A DNA stretch of 64,000 bases from Paenarthrobacter sp. JL.01a (GCF_025452095.1 NZ_CP104877.1:3286001-3350000), one strand, 5' to 3'; counted from the stretch's first letter, positions 15,614-24,768 are shown. Made by a program: numbers and translations. The notes: generated by a model not told the origin, from the sequence alone.

Positions 15614-18040
15614 TTGAACGTCATTGGATCACCCATGAGCCGCAGGACCCTCTTCCGTACAGCTGGAGCAGCAGCCCTCGCGGGGGCGCTCCTTTCGCAG
15701 GCGGCTCCGTCTTTCGCAGCGGATGGCCTCCAGGAGCTCATAGCCCGACGGCGGCAAGTCCTCACCGGCGGCCAAAGCGCTGCGGACATCCCCGAACTTG
15801 CGGGACAACTTGATGGCATGGGCGCTACTACGGAGAAGTGGTGGTCATCCATGGACAAAGCTCCAGTGCGAACGTCCCTCTGGAGCGACCTTCCCCTCGC
15901 TGGCATCGGACAGTCCGCCACCGCGACCAGCAACCTGGGCCTGCATTTCAACCGCCTCTATGACATGGCATTGGGCTACGCCGTGGCCGGCACCCCGTAC
16001 GCCGGGAATCCCCAGCTGGCGGCCGACATTGTTGCTGGCCTGAAGCTCCTCAACGACACTGCCTACAAGCCCGGGATGCGCGCAGCGGGCAACTGGTGGT
16101 TTTGGGAAATTGGCGTACCCCGCAAAACAGTGGACATCCTGACACTGCTGCACGCCGAGGTTCCGGAAGCCCTCCGGTCATCCCTGCTCGCGGCGGTCCG
16201 CTGGTTCGCGCCGAACCCGAATTGGCGTGGTCGTGCTACATCCCTGGCGGAGACCGGCGCCAACCGCGTGGACAAATCACTGGCCTGCTGCATGCGCGGA
16301 ATCCTGGACAACAACACGGATGAGATCGCTCTTGGCCGGGACGCCCTCAGCGACACCGTCCGAGGCGGCACCAACAGTGTGTTCACCTACGTCACCAGCG
16401 GCGACGGCTTCTACACCGATGGCTCGTTCGTTCAGCACAGCTACCTGCCCTATGCCGGGACTTATGGTGTGGTGGCGTTGGCGGGCATCGCCGAAATCAT
16501 CGCCATGCTGGGCGGTAGCGACTGGGCCATCAAGGATCCCAATCAGTCGGTGCTCCTGGACGCTGTGGAGTCCACTTATGCTCCATTCGTCTGGGACGGC
16601 AGGATCATGGATACGGTTCGCGGGCGGGCTGTCTCGCGGCAACGTGAACCCGACTACGTCAGCGGCTTCGGCTTGATCTCGGCTGTGCTCCTGTTGGCTC
16701 CCGGATGCGAGGAGCCCTACCGCTCCCGTTTCCTGGCGTTGGCGAAGGGCTGGCTGGAACGCTGTGCCGACCAGAAGCTCGTGGGCCACCCCACCCAGAG
16801 CCTGGCCAAGTCCCTGCTGTCCTTGGCAGTTCTCTCCAATGCCTCCGTGACAGCTGCTCCGGCCCCCGTGTATAGCCGAATGTTCGCTGACCAGGACCGC
16901 CTGGTGCACCACAGACCACAGTGGGGCTGTACAGTGAACCTCTCCTCCAAACGCATTGGCCGGTACGAGTGGGGCAACAGCGAAAACAACCTCGGCTGGT
17001 ACCAAGGTGATGGCATGACCTTCCTGTACACCAGACAGGATCCATCACAGTTCAGCGCGGACTTCTGGCCCACAGTGGACCCGTACGCTCTTCCAGGAAC
17101 CACCGTCAATGACGAGGTCCGCGCCAGCGGTGCGGGCGGAGCCGGCACCGGCATCCCCCGCGCTTACCAAGCCTTTGCCGGTGGACTGACCGTCGACGGG
17201 CGCTGGGGTGTTGTCGGCATGGACCACGTCAACCACAACAAGACCTTGTCCGGCCGGAAATCCTGGTTCTTCCTTGACGACGCCGTGGTGTGCCTTGGAT
17301 CAGCCATCACCGGCACTGGCGGCGCCGCCGTGCAGACCACCATCGAGAACAGGTCCTTCGTGGTGGGTTCCATACCTTCGGTACGGACCGATTCCCGCAA
17401 CCGCAGCATGGCTCCAGGGGATGCTCCCGTGCAGCTGAAGCGCTCCCTGCACCTCGAGGGACACGGTGGCTACGTCTTCCTGGACGCGCCGGGTGTTTCG
17501 AGCATTCCCGACGTTGCCGTCATCCGCCGCACCGGCAACTGGTATGACATCAACTCCGGGGCGGACACCGGAGGGAGCAGCGATCCTGTGACCCGGGATT
17601 TTGTCACTGTGACCCACCGTCACGGCAAGGATCCAGCCGGCTCGGGCTATGCGTACATGGTGTTGCCCGCGGCTACGCACGATGCCACGTTCTCGCAGTC
17701 GGCCAACCCTGCAGTGAAAGTGCTGGCCAACTCTGCGGATGTCCAACTGATCAGCGCGGGCAAGGACGGCCTGGTGTTGGGCAACTTCTTTGGCGCGGGC
17801 AGCGCGGCGGGCTTCACGGTCTCCGGTCCGTGCACCCTTGCCACCCACCAGAGCAACGGGCAGCTCACGGTGTCTGTGGCCGATCCGTCGCGCACTCAAA
17901 GCAGCGTCCGGATCACGGTTCCCGGCACATGGACCAAGGCCGTCCGTGCCGACGTGGGTGCGATCCTGGTTGGCAACAACACCATGGAGGTCCAGCTCGA
18001 CGGGCACGGTCACCAGAAGAACCTGACGCTCGGCACCTAG
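15614..18040 (+). CDS. Tat-exported polysaccharide lyase family 8 (chondroitin/hyaluronan/xanthan lyase)
   Basis: This ~808-aa secreted enzyme cleaves uronic-acid polysaccharides by beta-elimination. A twin-arginine signal (SRRTLFRTAGAAALAG, cut after SFAAD) precedes the alpha/alpha toroid. The PL8 catalytic set is visible: Asn in GANRVDKS, His in DGSFVQHS and Tyr nine residues later in YAGTYG, Arg in MDTVRGRAVSR, plus the aromatic patch NWWFWEIG. The beta-sandwich half contains NSENNLGWYQGDGMTFLY. I prefer the TTG at 15614 with GGAG five bases upstream; ATG at 15635 is the alternative. Arthrobacter chondroitin AC lyase is the nearest relative I know. Exact substrate is undecided. Confidence 0.92.
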   Translation: MNVIGSPMSRRTLFRTAGAAALAGALLSQAAPSFAADGLQELIARRRQVLTGGQSAADIPELAGQLDGMGATTEKWWSSMDKAPVRTSLWSDLPLAGIGQSATATSNLGLHFNRLYDMALGYAVAGTPYAGNPQLAADIVAGLKLLNDTAYKPGMRAAGNWWFWEIGVPRKTVDILTLLHAEVPEALRSSLLAAVRWFAPNPNWRGRATSLAETGANRVDKSLACCMRGILDNNTDEIALGRDALSDTVRGGTNSVFTYVTSGDGFYTDGSFVQHSYLPYAGTYGVVALAGIAEIIAMLGGSDWAIKDPNQSVLLDAVESTYAPFVWDGRIMDTVRGRAVSRQREPDYVSGFGLISAVLLLAPGCEEPYRSRFLALAKGWLERCADQKLVGHPTQSLAKSLLSLAVLSNASVTAAPAPVYSRMFADQDRLVHHRPQWGCTVNLSSKRIGRYEWGNSENNLGWYQGDGMTFLYTRQDPSQFSADFWPTVDPYALPGTTVNDEVRASGAGGAGTGIPRAYQAFAGGLTVDGRWGVVGMDHVNHNKTLSGRKSWFFLDDAVVCLGSAITGTGGAAVQTTIENRSFVVGSIPSVRTDSRNRSMAPGDAPVQLKRSLHLEGHGGYVFLDAPGVSSIPDVAVIRRTGNWYDINSGADTGGSSDPVTRDFVTVTHRHGKDPAGSGYAYMVLPAATHDATFSQSANPAVKVLANSADVQLISAGKDGLVLGNFFGAGSAAGFTVSGPCTLATHQSNGQLTVSVADPSRTQSSVRITVPGTWTKAVRADVGAILVGNNTMEVQLDGHGHQKNLTLGT

Positions 18041-18086
18041 CCAGGCACCGCCGTCGAGCCTTGATTCCCGACGCCGGGACCCGAGA

Positions 18087-18157
18087 TCGCGGGAACGCTG
18101 CCAAAACCCCCGGAACTTTCCGGCGGATTCGCAGCTTTCCCGCGAACTCGACGCCGG
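18087..18157. repeat. 71-bp palindromic intergenic repeat, copy B
   Basis: It has the same length and order as the copy at 15043-15113: TCGCGGGAACGCTGC, CCGGAACTTTCCGG, GCAGCTTTCCCGCGA, CGACGCCGG. In this copy the outer arms pair better (TCGCGGGAA with TTCCCGCGA, GCTGC with GCAGC). It lies 46 bases after the lyase stop, so the two copies bracket the LacI remnant and the lyase as direct repeats. Confidence 0.92.
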
Positions 18158-18182
18158 CGCGCCAGATCGCGGAGAAGCAAAG

Positions 18183-18226
18183 AAAGAGGCGGGCCGGGGG
18201 GAATTGAACCCCCGGCCCGCCTCTTT
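18183..18226. terminator. Bidirectional terminator with tRNA T-arm-like apex
   Basis: An 18-bp perfect stem (AAAGAGGCGGGCCGGGGG with its complement) closes an 8-nt loop between the convergent lyase and gabT genes. A-rich and T-rich ends suit termination both ways. Read on the minus strand the tip is GGGGGTTCAATTCCCCC, which has the form of a tRNA T-arm. Confidence 0.85.
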
Positions 18227-18243
18227 GCGTGAAGCGCTGAACC

Positions 18244-19599
18244 TTACGCGTTGGCCTTGATGGCCTTCGCCAGGACCTCGAGGCCGTCGATCAGCAGTTC
18301 GTCGCTGATGACCAGCGGCGGGAGCAGGCGGATGACGTTGCCGTAGGTGCCACAGGTCAGGATGATGACACCTTCCTGGAGGCAAGCGGCAGCAACGGCC
18401 TTGGTGAGCTCGGCGTTGGGTTCCTTGGAACCGGCCTGGACCAGTTCGATGGCCAGCATGGCCCCACGGCCGCGGATGTCGCCAACAACGGAAACTTCAG
18501 CTGCCAGTTCGCGGAGCTTGCCCAGGGCGAGTTCTTCAATGTGGCGTGCGCGGCCGTTGAGGTCGTGCTGTTCCATGGTGTCGATCGCTGCCAGTGCTGC
18601 TGCACAGGCAACCGGGTTGCCACCGTAGGTGCCGCCGAGGCCGCCCGGGTGAACGGCGTCGAGCAGGTCGGCGCGGCCGGTAATAGCGGACAGCGGCATG
18701 CCACCGGCGATGCCCTTGGCCATGGTGATGATGTCCGGGACAACGCCTTCGTGATCGACGGCGAACCACTCACCGGTGCGGCAGAAGCCGGACTGGACCT
18801 CGTCGGCGATGAAGACGATGCCCTTTTCCTTTGCCCAGGCGGACAGTGCCGGGAGGAAGCCTTCGGCCGGAACAATGAAGCCACCTTCACCCTGGATGGG
18901 TTCGATGATGATCGCGGCAACCTGGTCGCCACCGATCTGCTTCTCGATGGCGGTGATGGCGCGCTTGGCTGCCTCGGCGCCTGTGATCTCCGGGTTCTCT
19001 TCACGGAACGGGTAGCTCATGGGCATGCGGTAGACCTCGGGCGCGAACGGGCCGAAGTTGGTCTTGTACGGCATGGCCTTGGCGGTGAGCGCCATGGTCA
19101 GGTTGGTGCGGCCGTGGTAGGCGTGGTCGAAAGCTACGACGGCGTCGCGGCCGGTGGCCAGGCGGGCAACCTTGATGGCGTTCTCCACGGCTTCGGCGCC
19201 GGAGTTGAACAGCACGGTGCGCTTGGCGTGATCGCCCGGGGTGAGGCGGTTGAGCTGCTCGGCAACTGCTACGTAACCCTCGTACGGGGTCACCATGAAG
19301 CAGGTGTGCGTGAAGTGCGCGGCAGCTTCCTGGACAGCTGCGACGACGGCGGGGTCGGAGGCGCCGACGCTGGTCACGGCGATGCCGGAGCCGAGGTCGA
19401 TGAAGGAGTTGCCGTCGACGTCGCGGATGATGCCGCCGTCGGCGTCTTCAACGTAAACGGGAACGCCCGAGGCGACACCGGCAGCGACGACGGCGGAGCG
19501 GCGCTCAGCCAATGCCTGCGACTTGGGGCCGGGGAAGGCGCCGTTGATGTTGCGCTTCTGCTCGATGCGGTACGAGAGTTCGTTCGCGGTGGTGGTCAT
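18244..19599 (-). CDS. gabT: 4-aminobutyrate aminotransferase
   Basis: This 451-aa PLP enzyme moves the amino group of GABA to 2-oxoglutarate, giving succinate semialdehyde. The PLP lysine is K295 in ITMAKGIAGG, the pyridine-binding Asp is D266 in IADEVQSGF, and FNSGAEAVENA near 131-141 binds phosphate. NRLTPGD and SYPFREE are typical of actinobacterial GabT. It lies 47 bp behind the aminobutyraldehyde dehydrogenase gene in the same direction, so the pair converts aminobutyraldehyde through GABA. A divergent PucR-type regulator lies upstream of the pair. Confidence 0.94.
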   Translation of the reverse strand: MTTTANELSYRIEQKRNINGAFPGPKSQALAERRSAVVAAGVASGVPVYVEDADGGIIRDVDGNSFIDLGSGIAVTSVGASDPAVVAAVQEAAAHFTHTCFMVTPYEGYVAVAEQLNRLTPGDHAKRTVLFNSGAEAVENAIKVARLATGRDAVVAFDHAYHGRTNLTMALTAKAMPYKTNFGPFAPEVYRMPMSYPFREENPEITGAEAAKRAITAIEKQIGGDQVAAIIIEPIQGEGGFIVPAEGFLPALSAWAKEKGIVFIADEVQSGFCRTGEWFAVDHEGVVPDIITMAKGIAGGMPLSAITGRADLLDAVHPGGLGGTYGGNPVACAAALAAIDTMEQHDLNGRARHIEELALGKLRELAAEVSVVGDIRGRGAMLAIELVQAGSKEPNAELTKAVAAACLQEGVIILTCGTYGNVIRLLPPLVISDELLIDGLEVLAKAIKANA

Positions 19600-19646
19600 G
19601 AGGGGGTTGCCTTTCTAAAAAACGGGGAAATTCTTACGCGACTGAG

Positions 19647-21077
19647 CTATGCATCCAATGCACTCATCACGTGCTTGATGCGTGTGTAGTCCTCGACGCC
19701 GTACATGGAGAGGTCCTTGCCGTAGCCGGACTGCTTGAAGCCGCCGTGCGGCATCTCTGCCGTGAGGAGGATGTGGGTGTTGATCCAGACCGCACCGAAG
19801 TCCAGGTCGCGGCTCATGCGCATGGCCGTGCCGTGGTCGGTGGTCCAGACGCTGGACGCCAGGGCGTATTCGACGTCGTTCGCCAGCGCGAGCGCTTCTT
19901 CTTCGGTGCTGAACTTCTGGACCGTGATGACCGGGCCGAAGGTTTCCTTCTGCACGATGTCATCGCTCTGCTTGGCACCGGTGATGATGGTGGGCTCGAA
20001 GAAGAAGCCCTTCTCGCCCGCACGGTGTCCGCCGGTGACGATCTTGCAGTTCTCCGGCAGGTTCTCCACGACGGAGGTCACTGCGTTGAAGTGGTTCACG
20101 TTGTTGAGCGGACCGAAGTAGTTGTCTTCGTCGTTCTGGGAACCGGTGTGCAGGGTCTTGGTGTGCTCCACCATGGCTGCCACGACGTCGTCGTGAACCG
20201 AGTCCTCGATGAGGACGCGGGTAATGGCGGTGCAGTCCTGTCCGGCGTTGAAGAAGGCGAACTCGGCAATGGCCGCGGCGCTCTTCTTAATGTCGGCGTC
20301 CTTGAACACGATCGCGGGAGCCTTGCCACCGAGTTCCAGGTGGGCACGCTTGAGGCTCTTGGCTGCGCCGCTCGCAACGGCGATGCCCGCACGGACGGAG
20401 CCAGTGATGGACACCAGTCCGGGGACCTTGTGGTCAACCATCATGGCGCCGGTTTCGCCGGTACCCAGGACAACGTTGAGCACACCGGCGGGGAAGATTT
20501 CGCCTGCCAGGCGGGCCAGGACCAGCGTGGATTCGGGGGTGGTGTCCGAGGGCTTGAGGACAACGGTGTTGCCTGCGGCCAGGGCGGGACCGATCTTCCA
20601 GATTGCCATGAGGAACGGGTAGTTCCACGGGGCAACCTGGGCTACGACGCCGATGGGTTCGCGGCGCACGTAGGAGGTGTGGCCCTCGAAGTATTCGCCT
20701 GCGGACTTGCCTTCCATGAGGCGCGCGGCGCCGGCGAAGAAGCGGAGCTGGTCTGCACCGGCAGCGACTTCCTCGGAAGCGATGAGGGAACGGACCTGGC
20801 CGGTGTTGCGGTGCTGCGCCTCAACGAGTTCGTCGCTGTGGGCCTCGACGGCGTCGGCGAGCTTGAGGAGCATGAGCTGGCGCTGGCCGGGGGTGGCCTT
20901 CTTCCAGGACTTGAACGCCTCGTTTGCTGCGGACATGGCTGCGTCCACGTCGGCCTGCACCGAAATGGGAGACTTGGCAACGATTTCCCCGGTGGCGGGG
21001 TTCACGATGTCCAGCAGACCCGTACCTGCCGGCGTGACGAATTCGCCATTGATGAAGTTCTGCAAGGTTTGAACCAC
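19647..21077 (-). CDS. patD: Gamma-aminobutyraldehyde dehydrogenase (PatD-like)
   Basis: This 476-aa NAD aldehyde dehydrogenase has catalytic E248 in LELGGKAPAI and C282 in FNAGQDCTAI. The GQDCTA motif and the length resemble PatD/YdcW of putrescine breakdown more than succinate-semialdehyde dehydrogenase. I start at the GTG at 21077 because GAGGG lies nine bases before it; a TTG nine bases further up would touch that site. It forms an operon with gabT. Together they would carry 4-aminobutanal from putrescine to succinate semialdehyde. A succinate-semialdehyde role cannot be excluded. Confidence 0.9.
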   Translation of the reverse strand: MVQTLQNFINGEFVTPAGTGLLDIVNPATGEIVAKSPISVQADVDAAMSAANEAFKSWKKATPGQRQLMLLKLADAVEAHSDELVEAQHRNTGQVRSLIASEEVAAGADQLRFFAGAARLMEGKSAGEYFEGHTSYVRREPIGVVAQVAPWNYPFLMAIWKIGPALAAGNTVVLKPSDTTPESTLVLARLAGEIFPAGVLNVVLGTGETGAMMVDHKVPGLVSITGSVRAGIAVASGAAKSLKRAHLELGGKAPAIVFKDADIKKSAAAIAEFAFFNAGQDCTAITRVLIEDSVHDDVVAAMVEHTKTLHTGSQNDEDNYFGPLNNVNHFNAVTSVVENLPENCKIVTGGHRAGEKGFFFEPTIITGAKQSDDIVQKETFGPVITVQKFSTEEEALALANDVEYALASSVWTTDHGTAMRMSRDLDFGAVWINTHILLTAEMPHGGFKQSGYGKDLSMYGVEDYTRIKHVMSALDA

Positions 21078-21221
21078 GGTGTGCAACCCTCTTTCGGTGT
21101 CTGGGCATGGGTTTTAGCTGATCAGAGCCTATGCCAGGGAGGGGGTAGGGGGAATAGTCAGCTGCACACACAAGGCCACCGCGCTTAGTGCGCTTGACCA
21201 GCACCGGGTTACGCTTAAAGC

Positions 21222-22664
21222 ATGGCCCTGTCCCTTGCTTCGCTCGTCGCTGTCCCGTCCCTGAAACTCCGCCAGTCCGGCCTTGCCGAGACCACGTGGA
21301 ACCAGGACATCAGCTGGGTGGCGGTGACCGAGCTGGAGGATCCGCAGCGCTTCCTCAGCGGCGGTGAATTGGTGCTGACCACGGGCTTGCGCCTCAAGAG
21401 TGCGGCCGACCAGCGGCGATTCGTCCGCCAGGTCCAGCGGGCAGGCGCCGTGGGAATTGGGTTTGGCATAGGCCTCACGCACGAATCCGTTCCCGAGGCC
21501 CTGATCGCCGAGGCCAACCGGTGGGGACTTCCCTTGGTGGAGGTGCCCTACGAGATCCCGTTCATTGCCATCGGAAAGCTCGTTGCAGAGTCCCACTCCG
21601 CAGACCACTACTCCAACCTGGAGCGCCTCCTGGCCGGGCACCAGATCCTCGCCCGATCGCTTCTCACCGGTGGCGGACTGAACGAACTCCTCAAGCAACT
21701 GGGCAGCATGCTCCGCACGGACGTTGTGCTCACCCAGTTCAGTGCCCAGCTCTACAACAGCGTTCCCGGGAAACCGGCCCCAAATGCTGACGGCTGGGCC
21801 TCCTATCCGATTCCCACCGGCCGCAGGGACGCCTGCACGCTCTGGCTCCGCCAACCCTTCATCGACTCGGGGATCGTCAGCTACGCGCAAAACCTCATCA
21901 GCGTCGAACTCAACAACATGGTCAAGCAACGGCAGGCCCAGCGTGCCATGGCCGGCCAGGTGTTGGACGACGTCATCCACGGCACGCTGGAGACCATTGA
22001 GGCGGCCCGCCGTTTGGCCGGTGTCGGCATCAACAGCACCCGGAAGAACGTGGTGCTGGTTGCCGAATCCACGGCACACCACAAGCAACTGGTCAGCATC
22101 TCGCTGCCCCAAGCGCTCGAAGGTGGCGTGAGCGCCGTCGTCGGGAAGGACCTGGTCACCGTCATCAACGACGACGGCAGCTCGGCCACTGCCCTCGCCA
22201 AGAGCCTCAGCGACCACCTGCAGGAGGCCGGCATCCACGCGGTGATCGGCATTGGCGGCGCCTACACCAAGCCGAACGGCCTGCGCTGGAGCTACTTCGA
22301 GGCGCGCGACGCCGTGGCGCACGGCTTGCCGGTCAACGAGCCTGAGCGCCTCAGCCTGACCTCCCTGCTGCTCGCCAGCGAGGATGTGCCCTTGGCGGAT
22401 ATGGCCAGCGAGTCGCTCACTCCCCTGCGCAAGTTCGATGCCGCCCATGGCGCCGAGCTGGTGGCCACGTTGGAGAGCTACCTGAACCACAACGGCTCCG
22501 TAGCTGCCGTGGCCGAAGCTCTCACCCTGCACAGGAACACCGTCCGCTACCGGCTGGCCCAAATCACCGAACTCACCGGCTACGACCCCTCCCAAACCCA
22601 GGACCGCGTCCAGCTGTGGCTGGCTTTGGCGGTCCAGCGCCTGGGCTCCCGAAACCCGCGGTAA
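21222..22664 (+). CDS. gabR: PucR-family transcriptional regulator of the gab genes
   Basis: This 480-aa regulator has an N-terminal PucR sensor domain (about 10-125: ISWVAVTELEDPQRFLSGGELVLTT region), a GGDEF-like middle, and a C-terminal helix-turn-helix with GSVAAVAEALTLHRNTVRYR near 428-447. It is divergent from the patD-gabT pair, 144 bp away. In Corynebacterium a PucR-type protein, GabR, activates gabTDP, so the same role is likely here. TACGCT sits six bases before ATG, which suggests a leaderless transcript. The symbol is given by analogy. Confidence 0.88.
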   Translation: MALSLASLVAVPSLKLRQSGLAETTWNQDISWVAVTELEDPQRFLSGGELVLTTGLRLKSAADQRRFVRQVQRAGAVGIGFGIGLTHESVPEALIAEANRWGLPLVEVPYEIPFIAIGKLVAESHSADHYSNLERLLAGHQILARSLLTGGGLNELLKQLGSMLRTDVVLTQFSAQLYNSVPGKPAPNADGWASYPIPTGRRDACTLWLRQPFIDSGIVSYAQNLISVELNNMVKQRQAQRAMAGQVLDDVIHGTLETIEAARRLAGVGINSTRKNVVLVAESTAHHKQLVSISLPQALEGGVSAVVGKDLVTVINDDGSSATALAKSLSDHLQEAGIHAVIGIGGAYTKPNGLRWSYFEARDAVAHGLPVNEPERLSLTSLLLASEDVPLADMASESLTPLRKFDAAHGAELVATLESYLNHNGSVAAVAEALTLHRNTVRYRLAQITELTGYDPSQTQDRVQLWLALAVQRLGSRNPR

Positions 22665-22750
22665 GAGTACGACGGCGGCACGCGGCTGGGCGTCTCTCCG
22701 CAAGGAAGCGTCGAATCATGGGCTGACCGGAGAGATTCGCCACAGAAGTG

Positions 22751-22785
22751 TAGACATTAGACGTCAAACGTCTAACCTTTAGATA
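22751..22785 (+). promoter_or_regulatory. Leaderless promoter with GntR-type operator in the spacer
   Basis: TAGACA (22751-22756) and TAACCT (22773-22778) are spaced by 16 bp and end six bases before the ATG at 22785. The palindrome TTAGACGT-CAA-ACGTCTAA (22757-22775) fills the spacer and overlaps the -10 box. The GntR gene downstream is the obvious ligand. Promoter and operator function are inferred from the layout. Confidence 0.7.
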
Positions 22786-24071
22786 TGGCTACGACGACTC
22801 CACTCACGACGACAGGAAACATCCCTACGATCTCCCCCGCCGGTGCTGCCCCGAGCGCAGCGAACACCGGCGCCAAGGCACCCAAGTCCCGGGTCGTCGT
22901 CGTGGTTGGCGTCATCGCCGTCGTCCTCATTGGCCTGAACCTGCGCGCCGGGATCACCAGCGCAGCCGCCCTGTTCCATGAACTGCAACAGTTCCTCGGT
23001 TATGGCGCCCTGGTGGCCTCGATCCTGCCGTCCATCCCCTTGTTATGCTTCGCGGTTGCCGGTCTTGGGACCTCCTGGCTGACGCGCCGGGTGGGCGTTG
23101 AAAAGGCCATCTTCATCGCGCTGGCACTCCTGGCAGCCGGGCTCTTGGTCCGCGGAGTTCCCGCGACCGGCGCACTCCTGGGCGGCACCGTCCTGGCCAT
23201 GTCCGGGTTGGCGGTGTGCAACGTCGCCATGCCCTCGCTCATCCGCGAGCACTACTCGGACCGCACCTCCATGATGACCGGTGTCTACACCTTCACGATG
23301 TCCGGCGGCGCCACGTTTGCCGCGGCCGTCAGCGTGCCTCTCGCCCAGCAGCTTGGTTCCCCGTCAATGGGCTTGGCCGCGTGGGGCCTCCTCGGCGTTG
23401 CTGCCCTGCTCGGATTCCTCCCGGTCGTCCTGCACAGCCACCGCAATTCGACCAAGACGGACCGCCCCCGGGTCTCCATGTGGCCGCTGCTGAAGACCCG
23501 TTTGGGCCTCCTGATCACTGCGATCTTCACGTTCCAGGCCTTCCTTGCCTACGCAGTGATGAGCTGGTTCGCCTACATCCTTACCTCCCAGGGGCTCAGC
23601 GCTTCCGAAAGCGGCCTGCAGTTCGGCGTGATGCAGCTGGTCTCGGTGGCGGCAGGCATGATCCTGTTGACGCTCGGCTCCCGCCCCGGCATGCTGCGGC
23701 CCGCTTTGTACCTGGCCAGCAGCTCCACCCTGGTGGCGATCGGCACCATGCTGTGGTTGCCGACGTCGCTCGCAGTCATTCCGGCGGTGCTGTTCGGCTT
23801 CGGCCTGGGCATCTTCCCGCTGGTCCTGGTGATCATCAGCCGCAGTGGAGGCTCGACGGCGGAAACCACGGCGCTCTCCACCATCGCCCAATCGCTGGGA
23901 TACTTGATTGCGGCCATCGGCCCATTTGGCATGGGGCTGCTCCACAGCGCCACCGGCGGCTGGGTGTTGCCGTTGAGTCTGCTGTCCATCGTGGCCGTTG
24001 CGCTCATGGTCACCTGCCACCTGCTCACCAGCAAGCGCACCGCATCGAAGACCCAACCGAGGACGGCATGA
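22785..24071 (+). CDS. MFS transporter, CynX/NimT family
   Basis: This 428-aa twelve-helix transporter begins with a hydrophilic 34-residue lead. NLRAGITSAAALFHELQ and the sequence around REHYSDRTSMMTGVYTF match the CynX/NimT group, which includes cyanate, 2-nitroimidazole and glyoxylate-type carriers. The substrate is not evident. No Shine-Dalgarno precedes the ATG; a promoter directly abuts it, so the mRNA is probably leaderless. The stop overlaps the start of a GntR gene (ATGA), so both are translated together and the regulator likely senses the transported compound. Confidence 0.9.
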   Translation: MATTTPLTTTGNIPTISPAGAAPSAANTGAKAPKSRVVVVVGVIAVVLIGLNLRAGITSAAALFHELQQFLGYGALVASILPSIPLLCFAVAGLGTSWLTRRVGVEKAIFIALALLAAGLLVRGVPATGALLGGTVLAMSGLAVCNVAMPSLIREHYSDRTSMMTGVYTFTMSGGATFAAAVSVPLAQQLGSPSMGLAAWGLLGVAALLGFLPVVLHSHRNSTKTDRPRVSMWPLLKTRLGLLITAIFTFQAFLAYAVMSWFAYILTSQGLSASESGLQFGVMQLVSVAAGMILLTLGSRPGMLRPALYLASSSTLVAIGTMLWLPTSLAVIPAVLFGFGLGIFPLVLVIISRSGGSTAETTALSTIAQSLGYLIAAIGPFGMGLLHSATGGWVLPLSLLSIVAVALMVTCHLLTSKRTASKTQPRTA

Positions 24072-24754
24072 CCCTGACCCCTTCGCATCGCCCGGCCCTC
24101 GCCGAGGAGATCACCGCCAAACTGCGGGACATGATCAAGACGGGCGAATGGCCGCTGCAGGAACGTATCCCTGCCGAGCCTGAGCTCATGGCAACCCTGG
24201 GTGTTTCGCGGGGAACGTTGCGCGAAGCCATCAAGGCCCTGGCGCACTCCGGGATGCTGGAGGTCCGGCGCGGCGACGGTACGTACGTCCGGGCCAACAG
24301 CGAGATCTCCGGGGCCGCCCAGCGGATGTACAAGGAGCACACGCAGGAACATATCGTCGAGGTTCGTTTGGGGCTCGACACCCAGGCGGCCCGGTTGGCA
24401 ACGAAGCATGCCACGGCTGACGACATCGCGGAGATGCGCCGCCTCCTGGCAGTCCGGCACGATGCCTGGCTTGCCGAGGACTACCCCGCGTGGGCCACCG
24501 CCGACTGGGAATTCCATGAACGCGTGGCCTTGGCCTCAGGCAATCCCCTGCTGCACCAGCTCTACGTTTCCTTCGGTGGCGTGTTCCACAACGATCTCCT
24601 CCGCCAGCAGCGCAAGGACGGCTTCAACGGCATCCCACGCGAAGGCCACGACGAACTGGTGGATGCCGTCGAAGCCCACAACCCGGAGGCCGCCGTTTCC
24701 AGCGTCTACCGGAACCTGGATTTCTGCGCCGACAAGAGGCCCCTGCAGTTCTAA
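24068..24754 (+). CDS. GntR-family (FadR/FCD type) regulator
   Basis: This 228-aa protein has an N-terminal winged helix (EPELMATLGVSRGTLREAIK near 38-57; RRGDGTYV near 69-76) and an all-helical FCD ligand domain with the metal residues expected around WEFHERVALASGNPLL near 142-157. Its ATG overlaps the transporter's TGA by four bases. The palindrome in the promoter ahead of the transporter is the natural target, making this an autoregulated uptake operon. The effector is unknown. Confidence 0.92.
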   Translation: MTLTPSHRPALAEEITAKLRDMIKTGEWPLQERIPAEPELMATLGVSRGTLREAIKALAHSGMLEVRRGDGTYVRANSEISGAAQRMYKEHTQEHIVEVRLGLDTQAARLATKHATADDIAEMRRLLAVRHDAWLAEDYPAWATADWEFHERVALASGNPLLHQLYVSFGGVFHNDLLRQQRKDGFNGIPREGHDELVDAVEAHNPEAAVSSVYRNLDFCADKRPLQF

Positions 24755-24768
24755 GAACCACGTTGCGG

